A DNA stretch of 11,783 nt, taken from contig CADAHD010000040.1 in NCBI GenBank assembly GCA_902787595.1, positions 9,197-20,979 of the forward strand. Direction: 5' to 3'. The position numbers were made by a program, and so were the translations under genes. Below, piece by piece: positions 6,530 to 11,783 of the stretch; within the stretch, counting starts at the first letter, position 1; each line of letters begins with the position of its first letter. The notes under the pieces were generated by a model, which was not told the origin of the DNA, made no database searches, and worked only from the letters and a program-made list of their open reading frames with translations. Source of the DNA: an uncultured Lachnospiraceae bacterium (GTDB lineage: Bacteria > Bacillota_A > Clostridia > Lachnospirales > Lachnospiraceae).

Positions 6530-7587
6530 GATACAGAATGCTTGGAAAAACGGGGCTCAGGGTATCGGAGATCGGTTTTGGGACCATACCGATACTGAGC
6601 GGAAACGTTCCCGTTCTGCCTGAGTATTTCAGTCCGGACATGGAGACAGCAGTGGCCATACTCAAAAAAGCCTGCGATCACGGATGCAATTTTTTTGATA
6701 CTGCTATTTTGGAAGAGTACGGAGATGCAGAGCTTAAGCTGGGAGAATTTGTTAAAACAGCAGACAGAAAAAACATCATCATTTCCGATAAAGCCAGATT
6801 TTACAGCGGAGCTGAGATATACAGGGAAGTATTAAGATCTGCAGATAATCTGGGAACTAAGCCTGATATTTATTTTGTGCATCAGGTTGATGAGAGCAAT
6901 GCAGATGAAGTGTTTGGAAAGTACGGGGCTTTGGATGCGCTGTATGATCTGAAGAGAGAAGGAAAGATCGGCTTTACAGGGATCGCCTCCCATTATTATA
7001 ATGTGTTGTACCGTGCGGCAAAAGATCCCAGAGTGGATGTTTTGCAGGGAAGCGGAAACATCCTTGAACGCGGGATGCTCGAGCGGATCAGTAAAGAAGA
7101 TGCATTTAAAGATAAAGCGTTTATTCTGAATAAAGTGTTTGCCGCAGGTTTGCTCATAGGTCCCTTCAGTGTGGCAGAGCTTATCGGAGGGATACTGGAA
7201 TATCCTTTTTCATGCGCTATCCTGGGTATCGGGACTTTTGAACAGGAGAAAGAAGCATTTGCGACGGAATATCCCCGCTTATCATTTTCATATGATGAAG
7301 TAGTGGAGCGTCTTCGGGATCATTTTGAACCGATCCCCTGCGACCGCTGCGAAAAATGTATCTGTCCTTATGGGCATGAGATCCATACGCAGTTCCGTCA
7401 GTACAATTATTTTATGCTTGGCAAGGAATACTGGGCTATCCGTAAACTGCAGATGGATATTAAACAGACATATGAGCATTGCAGATCATGCACAGAAAAA
7501 AGCTGCATGAAAGAATGCGAACGACATATCTATATTCCTGAAGTGATAGAGAAAGTATATCGCTTAACCCAATCTGCACCGGTATAA
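6526..7587 (+). CDS. Aldo/keto reductase with C-terminal cysteine clusters (divergent)
   Basis: The 353-residue protein begins MRYRMLGKTGLRVSEIGFGT, typical of aldo/keto reductases, which use NAD(P)H in a TIM barrel. Of the catalytic tetrad, Asp58 (FFDTA), Lys89 (SDKAR) and His119 (FVHQVD) are clear. The tyrosine, normally five residues after the Asp, is found at 65, seven after it (DTAILEEYG). The barrel also seems short towards its end. The C-terminus has two cysteine groups, C272-x2-C-x2-C-x-C and C319-x2-C-x4-C-x3-C, reminiscent of the ferredoxin-like tails of this subgroup but not the regular spacing for two [4Fe-4S] clusters. Translation is probably coupled to the repeat protein through the ATGA overlap. 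The substrate is unknown. It could be an enzyme with altered chemistry or a degenerate paralogue of the reductase at 8404-9603. Confidence 0.85.
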   Translation: MRYRMLGKTGLRVSEIGFGTIPILSGNVPVLPEYFSPDMETAVAILKKACDHGCNFFDTAILEEYGDAELKLGEFVKTADRKNIIISDKARFYSGAEIYREVLRSADNLGTKPDIYFVHQVDESNADEVFGKYGALDALYDLKREGKIGFTGIASHYYNVLYRAAKDPRVDVLQGSGNILERGMLERISKEDAFKDKAFILNKVFAAGLLIGPFSVAELIGGILEYPFSCAILGIGTFEQEKEAFATEYPRLSFSYDEVVERLRDHFEPIPCDRCEKCICPYGHEIHTQFRQYNYFMLGKEYWAIRKLQMDIKQTYEHCRSCTEKSCMKECERHIYIPEVIEKVYRLTQSAPV

Positions 7588-7643
7588 AAACAAGGGGACA
7601 GATGAGTTTTGCATATTATAAGCAGATGAAAGGATGAAAAACA

Positions 7644-8324
7644 ATGTTAAGTATGTCTTATAATGAAAAGGAATGTTTTTTCATTTTAATGGTAAAAGCA
7701 GCGGAGTCAGTAGAAATGACAGGCTCCCAGATGACTATTATTGAATACTTTAAGAAGGTCGGTTACGAAATCTGTGATGGTATATTCAATTTTGATATTA
7801 ATGATATACCATGGGATCCCGGTACAACGGCTGAGGATAAACAGTTTTTATTGAAGATGATCGACGCAGCTAAAAAGCCGGAGACGATGGAAAAACTGTA
7901 TTTTTTTATGAGGCAGGATTCTGAGATCATTAATCCGTTTTTTGAACGGTTTACACAGATGCTTGAAAGTTTTGCTCTGAATGATGCTGGTGGTGAGCCG
8001 GTTAACGTTCCTAAAGTATTCTTTAAAATGGGCATGGGATGGAAAGCCTGCCGCGATGAAAGCCGAAATATATATACCGCGGAACATGGCAGCAGAGGTT
8101 ATTATCAATTGTGCGAGATCGATAAGGAAACCTATGACAGACTTGGGAGCGATATTGAAGGTGATGAGACTGCCGAAGATCTGATACGTAAAGGGCGTTG
8201 TCTTTTTGAAACCGATGATGACGGAAATTCCCGGGGCCATTGCATAGTCCATGATGATGATTATAATGAACTGGCGCCGTGGTCATCAGCCCAAAGGAAA
8301 TATGATATAATATACGGTAATTAA
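7644..8324 (+). CDS. Hypothetical protein, 226 residues, family not recognised
   Basis: I do not recognise this protein. It starts MLSMSYNEKECFF with an AAAGGA ribosome binding site nine bases upstream; a later in-frame ATG at 7689 is possible but has no good site. The N-terminal two thirds look helical and charged. The C-terminal part is acidic, with DDDGNSRGHCIVHDDD near the end, and has aromatic-rich segments (FFKMGMGWKAC, GYYQLCEID). No signal peptide, membrane helix or known motif is evident. It sits 56 nt after one aldo/keto reductase and 79 nt before another, on the same strand, so it is probably part of the operon. Its codon use looks like that of its neighbours. Confidence 0.75.
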   Translation: MLSMSYNEKECFFILMVKAAESVEMTGSQMTIIEYFKKVGYEICDGIFNFDINDIPWDPGTTAEDKQFLLKMIDAAKKPETMEKLYFFMRQDSEIINPFFERFTQMLESFALNDAGGEPVNVPKVFFKMGMGWKACRDESRNIYTAEHGSRGYYQLCEIDKETYDRLGSDIEGDETAEDLIRKGRCLFETDDDGNSRGHCIVHDDDYNELAPWSSAQRKYDIIYGN

Positions 8325-8403
8325 ACCATGGAACCATTTTATTATATTGTTATAAAGAATTTGATCTTGATCATCGATATGAAAAGATTTCAGGAGGTGT
8401 TTT

Positions 8404-9603
8404 ATGCAGTACAGGAAAGATAAAAACGGAAACGATCTTTCTGTTCTGGGATATGGCTGCATGCGTTTTACCAAAAAAGGAAACCAGATAGATATCGATA
8501 AAGCTGAGAAAGAGATCATGGCGGCGTATCATGCAGGAGTAAACTATTATGATACGGCATATATTTATCCCGGCAGTGAGGCTGCTCTTGGTGAGATACT
8601 TGAGCGTAACGGTATCAGGGACAAGATCAATATCGCAACCAAACTTCCCCAATATCTGATCAAAGATGGTAAGGGGATCGATAAGTATTTCAGCGAGGAA
8701 CTGTCGCGCCTGCGGACTGATCATATTGATTATTATCTGATGCATCATCTTACAGATGTTGATATGTGGGAAAAGCTTAAAGCTGTCGGGATACTTGACT
8801 GGATAAAGGAAAAGAAGGGTTCGGGACAGATACGAAATATCGGATTCTCTTATCACGGAAATACCGACAATTTCATCACGATCTTAAATGATTATGACTG
8901 GGACTTTTGCCAGGTGCAGTATAATTATCTGGATGAGGTAACACAGGCGGGAGTGAGCGGCGTGAAGGCTGCTGCAGAAAAGGGGATCCCTGTTGTGATA
9001 ATGGAGCCGCTTCGCGGAGGAAAACTTGTAAATATGCTGCCTGCAAAGGCAAAGAAAATATTTGCTGAAGACGGACATGGATGGTCGCCGGCTGAATGGG
9101 CATTCAGATGGTTATATAATCAGCCCGAGGTGACGGTGGTCCTTTCCGGCATGAATTCTCCCGAAATGGTTGAAGAAAATGTAAGAACCGCAGATGATAT
9201 GAAGAGCGGATCGCTTACGGAAAAAGACCTTGAACTGCTGGAACAGGTGAAGAAAGCTATCAGGGAAAATGAAAAGGTGGGATGCACAGGATGCCGCTAT
9301 TGTATGCCCTGCCCTAAGGGAGTGGATATTCCGGGCACCTTTGCATGTTATAATATGATGTATATCGAAAACAAACGGGAGGGACGATTCCAGTTTGCAC
9401 AGACTGTCGGCCTTACCAAAGAGCCTGCATTTGCAAGCCAGTGTGTGGGCTGCGGCAAATGTGAACAGCATTGTCCGCAGTCGATCCCTATCCGTGAAAA
9501 GCTTAAAGAAGCAGATAAGGCGCTCAGACCGCTGCCTTATAAAGTGGGCATAAATATAGCACGGAAGTTCATGTTCCGGGCAAGGAAAGAGAAAAAGGCG
9601 TAA
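8404..9603 (+). CDS. Aldo/keto reductase with C-terminal 4Fe-4S ferredoxin-like domain
   Basis: The 399-residue protein joins an aldo/keto reductase barrel to an iron-sulfur tail, the layout of the COG1453-type oxidoreductases frequent in anaerobes. The tetrad is canonical: Asp50 and Tyr55 in YYDTAYIYPGSE, Lys80 in ATKLP, His114 in LMHHL. The tail has C294-x2-C-x2-C-x2-CP and C347-x2-C-x2-C-x3-CP, enough for two [4Fe-4S] clusters, suggesting electron exchange with a ferredoxin-like partner as well as nicotinamide chemistry. The substrate is not predictable. A strong AGGAGGT ribosome binding site precedes the ATG. A weak promoter may lie upstream (TTAAAC 8321-8326, TATATT 8344-8349, 17-nt spacing). 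It runs 6 nt short of the sugar kinase gene, implying co-transcription. Confidence 0.95.
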   Translation: MQYRKDKNGNDLSVLGYGCMRFTKKGNQIDIDKAEKEIMAAYHAGVNYYDTAYIYPGSEAALGEILERNGIRDKINIATKLPQYLIKDGKGIDKYFSEELSRLRTDHIDYYLMHHLTDVDMWEKLKAVGILDWIKEKKGSGQIRNIGFSYHGNTDNFITILNDYDWDFCQVQYNYLDEVTQAGVSGVKAAAEKGIPVVIMEPLRGGKLVNMLPAKAKKIFAEDGHGWSPAEWAFRWLYNQPEVTVVLSGMNSPEMVEENVRTADDMKSGSLTEKDLELLEQVKKAIRENEKVGCTGCRYCMPCPKGVDIPGTFACYNMMYIENKREGRFQFAQTVGLTKEPAFASQCVGCGKCEQHCPQSIPIREKLKEADKALRPLPYKVGINIARKFMFRARKEKKA

Positions 9604-9609
9604 CATGTT

Positions 9610-10548
9610 ATGAAAAATCTGGATATTCTTTGTATAGGCACGGCATTAGTAGATTCCATCATAAAGGGCTTTGATGAGAAACCCGTTTCCGCAACAGGGT
9701 ACAGGGCAGTATCCGGTACCCTGAATGTGGGAGGGGAAGCGGTGAATGAGGCTGCAACAGCCGTTAAACTGGGAATGAAGACAGGCATCATGTGTTTTCT
9801 TGGAGAAGATACGGCCGGTGATATGATCCTGAATTCTCTGCGCGGATTTGGTGTAGACACATCTTACGTGATCAGGGAAAAAGATCATGCCACGCCTGTT
9901 ACGACTATGTTTGTAAATGATGACGGTACGCGAAGATCTATCACCAATAATGCGCACAGTTATAATTTTCATCCGGAGCGTTTTACGGACAAGCTGAAAG
10001 ACACAAGGGCTGTCATCCTTGGATCGCTTTTTCGTGCACCGTTTAATGATCCTTTGATCATCTATAAAGTATTGGGTAAGGCTAAGGAAGCCGGGGTGCT
10101 TATCTTCGCTGATACCAAGCTTCCGAATTTTAATCCGCTGACTCTTGAGGATATAAAGGACAGTCTTCCGTTTATCGATTATATCACGCCGAACGAAGAT
10201 GAGGCCGCTTATTACACTCATAAGGATAAGCCGGAGGAAATGGCAGAGTTTTTTCTGGATCATGGCGTGAAGAATGTGATCATCAAGCTGGGATCTAAAG
10301 GCTGCTATTTCAGAAATGCCGAAAAGGAGTACCGGCTTCCTGCATGTAATATCAATGCTGTAGACGCAACCGGCGCCGGGGACAGTTTTGTAGCAGGATT
10401 TGCTTCCGAGCTTATAAGAGGAGAAAGTGTTTATGAGGCACTGAGATTCGGCAACGGATGCGGGGCCGTATGTACTACGAAAGTAGGAGCGACCACAGCA
10501 TTAAAGAGCAGGGATCAGGTACTCAAAATGATAAACCCGGATCAGTAA
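9610..10548 (+). CDS. PfkB-family carbohydrate kinase
   Basis: The 312-residue protein belongs to the ribokinase/PfkB family, which phosphorylates sugars or nucleosides with ATP in the cytoplasm. It opens with LDILCIGTALVDSI, has the GGEAVNEAA substrate-side motif at 41-49 (usual form GG-x-x-x-N-x-A) and the DATGAGDSF anion-hole and catalytic-base motif at 252-260, with Asp258 as the expected general base. TPNEDEA near residue 195 is another family hallmark. Length is typical. Substrate specificity cannot be read from the sequence; ribokinase-like, fructokinase-like and 2-keto-3-deoxygluconate kinase-like roles are all possible. It follows the reductase by 6 nt with only a weak ribosome binding site (AAGGCG), so coupled translation is likely. 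No clear terminator is seen before the heat-shock promoter. Confidence 0.95.
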   Translation: MKNLDILCIGTALVDSIIKGFDEKPVSATGYRAVSGTLNVGGEAVNEAATAVKLGMKTGIMCFLGEDTAGDMILNSLRGFGVDTSYVIREKDHATPVTTMFVNDDGTRRSITNNAHSYNFHPERFTDKLKDTRAVILGSLFRAPFNDPLIIYKVLGKAKEAGVLIFADTKLPNFNPLTLEDIKDSLPFIDYITPNEDEAAYYTHKDKPEEMAEFFLDHGVKNVIIKLGSKGCYFRNAEKEYRLPACNINAVDATGAGDSFVAGFASELIRGESVYEALRFGNGCGAVCTTKVGATTALKSRDQVLKMINPDQ

Positions 10549-10579
10549 GATCAAAGGACACAAAATCTTCACAAAAGAA

Positions 10580-10606
10580 TTAGCACTCACCTCTTGACAG
10601 TGCTAA
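10580..10606 (+). promoter_or_regulatory. CIRCE operator (HrcA-binding site)
   Basis: TTAGCACTC, nine bases, CAGTGCTAA matches the CIRCE consensus (TTAGCACTC-N9-GAGTGCTAA) at every conserved base but one. The differing base, C10598, is also the C of the -35 hexamer TTGACA. CIRCE is the operator of the HrcA repressor, which releases on heat stress. This puts the downstream small heat-shock gene under HrcA control, with the operator covering the -35 region. Confidence 0.95.
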
Positions 10607-10622
10607 CAATCGGGTGTATAAC
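10594..10622 (+). promoter_or_regulatory. Sigma-A promoter of the hsp20 gene
   Basis: TTGACA (10594-10599), a 17-nt spacer and TATAAC (10617-10622) preceded by TG make a strong extended sigma-A promoter. Transcription should start near 10629 and give a leader of about 120 nt. Confidence 0.9.
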
Positions 10623-10685
10623 ATAGTCAGAACAAAGGAAATAGAGAAGATCCTAAAGAAGAACAGAAAGGTATAAGGATCTGAA

Positions 10686-10742
10686 CACTCCTTCCCCTTG
10701 CTCATGAAACCTATAGTTTATAGCTTTTATGTAAAAGGAGGG
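10686..10742 (+). promoter_or_regulatory. Possible RNA thermometer in the hsp20 leader
   Basis: CATGAAA (10703-10709) and CTATA (10711-10715) pair with TATAG (10719-10723) and TTTTATG (10725-10731): a 12-bp AU-rich hairpin with one GU and one C-C mismatch. Just outside it, CTCCTT (10688-10693) can pair with AAGGAG (10735-10740), the ribosome binding site; CCTT (10696-10699) can do so as an alternative. A weak helix masking the site and melting on heating would suit a small heat-shock gene, many of which carry ROSE or fourU thermometers. This is inferred from pairing only. Confidence 0.4.
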
Positions 10743-10749
10743 ATGACTT

Positions 10750-11196
10750 ATGTTACTGCCTAGTATTTTTGGAGAGAGATTGTTTGACGACTGGATGGAC
10801 TTCCCGAGGATGGATTTCCCCGACATCGACAGGAAACTGTATGGCAAACATGCAGCCAATGTCATGAAGACGGATGTTCGCGAGCACGATGGTGGTTATG
10901 AGGTAGATATAGATCTGCCGGGATTCAAGAAAGATGAGATCAGTCTTTCACTTGAAAACGGTTACCTGAGTGTAAATGCAGCCAAGGGTCTGGATAAGGA
11001 CGAGAAGGACAAGAAGGGCAAACTTATACGTCAGGAGCGCTACGCAGGTTCTATGACAAGAAGCTTTTATGTAGGCGAAGCGATCACCGAGCAGGAGATC
11101 AAGGCAAAATTTGAGAACGGTGTATTGCAGCTGAGCATACCTAAGAAAGATGCGCCTAAGGTTCCTGAAAAGAAACTGATAGCCATCGAAGGATGA
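10750..11196 (+). CDS. hsp20: Small heat-shock protein, Hsp20/alpha-crystallin family
   Basis: The 148-residue protein is an ATP-independent holdase that binds unfolding proteins in the cytoplasm, normally as a large oligomer. The alpha-crystallin domain covers about residues 38-134, with YEVDIDLPGFKKDEI near 50-64 and the signature FENGVLQLSIPK at 121-132. A short C-terminal tail carries KKLIAIEG, a variant of the I-x-I anchor used for assembly. The N-terminus, LPSIFGERLFDDWMDF, is typical of clostridial Hsp18/Hsp20 proteins. The start is set by AAGGAGG at 10735-10741. It is monocistronic, with its own CIRCE-controlled promoter and terminator. Confidence 0.97.
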   Translation: MLLPSIFGERLFDDWMDFPRMDFPDIDRKLYGKHAANVMKTDVREHDGGYEVDIDLPGFKKDEISLSLENGYLSVNAAKGLDKDEKDKKGKLIRQERYAGSMTRSFYVGEAITEQEIKAKFENGVLQLSIPKKDAPKVPEKKLIAIEG

Positions 11197-11228
11197 CGTT
11201 TATAGCAACACGGATAAGAATTAAATGA

Positions 11229-11261
11229 AGGGCGGCGGAGTGAAAGCTCCGCCGTCTTTTT
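11229..11261 (+). terminator. Intrinsic terminator after hsp20
   Basis: A GC-rich stem of ten pairs, 11231-11240 with 11247-11256 (GGCGGCGGAG / CTCCGCCGTC, one GU), closes the loop TGAAAG and is followed by a run of five T bases. Confidence 0.92.
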
Positions 11262-11268
11262 ATGTTTG

Positions 11269-11297
11269 TGGACACCCGGGTGTATCTGTGATATTCT
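11269..11297 (+). promoter_or_regulatory. Probable promoter with internal 12-bp palindrome
   Basis: TGGACA (11269-11274), a 17-nt spacer and TATTCT (11292-11297) form a good sigma-A promoter directly before the ABC ATPase gene. ACACCCGGGTGT at 11272-11283 is a perfect 12-bp palindrome overlapping the end of the -35 and filling the first part of the spacer, a likely operator position. Transcription would start near 11303-11305. Confidence 0.55.
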
Positions 11298-11304
11298 TTG
11301 AATT

Positions 11305-11783
11305 ATGGAAAAGCTGATAACCCTTGATAATGTATCAAAATCATATGATGGAAAATATGTCCTGGATCACATTACGCTGGATCTGTATAAAGCACAGTCC
11401 ATAGCTTTTACCGGTCATAACGGATGCGGTAAGAGCACCCTGCTTAAGCTGATCGCGGGACTGATACGATCAAGCAGCGGAAAGATCGATCATCATGAAA
11501 AGATCCGCTTTGGTTTTGTTCCGGAAAAGTTCCCGGGAATGAACATAAGCATGAAGGATTATCTGTATTCCATAGCTGAGATTGAAAATGTTGATCATTC
11601 TGAAGCAGACAGCCTTGTCAGAGATTTCTTTCTTGAATCCATGATAAATACAAAGCTTAATGAACTGTCAAAAGGCAGTCTTCAAAAGGTGGGAGTGATA
11701 CAGGCGCTTATCGGCAAGCGGGATGTTATTTTGCTGGATGAACCACTTTCCGGCCAGGACGCCGCGTCGCAGGATGTATTTAT
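11305..11783 (+). CDS. ABC transporter ATP-binding protein, N-terminal part (cut by window edge)
   Basis: The frame from ATG 11305 stays open to the window end (159 codons). It encodes an ABC ATPase that would power a membrane transporter, with permease genes probably beyond the window. Walker A is GHNGCGKST (37-45), the signature reads LSKGS (121-125) instead of LSGGQ, Walker B is VILLDEP (141-147), and the D-loop is SGQD (149-152). The expected Q-loop position reads FVPEKFPG, with Glu rather than Gln. The start codon has no ribosome binding site upstream, and the likely transcript start nearly coincides with it, so the mRNA may be leaderless. Import or export and substrate cannot be judged from this fragment. 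Confidence 0.9.
   Translation, partial: MEKLITLDNVSKSYDGKYVLDHITLDLYKAQSIAFTGHNGCGKSTLLKLIAGLIRSSSGKIDHHEKIRFGFVPEKFPGMNISMKDYLYSIAEIENVDHSEADSLVRDFFLESMINTKLNELSKGSLQKVGVIQALIGKRDVILLDEPLSGQDAASQDVF

Noticed and set aside
9646..10263. Long minus-strand open frame opposite the sugar kinase
   Set aside because: Antisense shadow of a confident PfkB gene with no ribosome binding site or recognisable motif.
10549..10579. Terminator after the sugar kinase gene
   Set aside because: Only a weak AAGAT/ATCTT pairing without a T run; not convincing.

Overview
The window looks like a chromosomal segment from a low-to-mid GC Firmicute. A Lachnospiraceae-type clostridium is my best guess, inferred from strong AGGAGG ribosome binding sites, a CIRCE element, sigma-A promoters, U-tailed intrinsic terminators, BspA-type leucine-rich repeats and ferredoxin-tailed aldo/keto reductases. 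I could not run any database search.

Left end (1-2360). A minus-strand gene cut by the window edge (1-406) resembles a WYL-type regulator. It diverges from a DUF2828/Ro60-like von Willebrand A protein (830-2314, strong terminator behind it). The 423 bases between them hold no gene but are dense in structure: two sets of inverted repeats (458-522), a near-perfect tRNA mimic with acceptor, D arm and T arm but with 60 nt in place of the anticodon arm (518-627), a second T-arm module closed by an 8-bp helix (632-729), and a third helical element (744-807) ending just before the ribosome binding site. This regulator / tRNA-like RNA / vWA ring-protein arrangement recalls the bacterial Ro60 (Rsr) and Y RNA (YrlA) systems, but with a DUF2828 protein in place of a classical TROVE protein. 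It is the most promising candidate for a little-described system here.

Middle (2361-10548). A same-strand series follows: a tRNA-dihydrouridine synthase, a 1046-residue leucine-rich-repeat protein without a signal peptide, an aldo/keto reductase overlapping it by ATGA, an unrecognised 226-residue protein, a second and more canonical ferredoxin-tailed aldo/keto reductase, and a PfkB-family sugar kinase. Short gaps (15 nt, -4 nt, 56 nt, 79 nt, 6 nt) and no visible internal terminators suggest one or two operons.

Right end (10549-11783). An Hsp20 small heat-shock gene has a textbook sigma-A promoter overlapped by a CIRCE (HrcA) operator, a leader that can pair with its ribosome binding site, and a strong terminator. 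The last gene, cut by the window edge, is an ABC transporter ATPase. Its likely promoter places the transcript start almost on the start codon, with a perfect 12-bp palindrome between -35 and -10.
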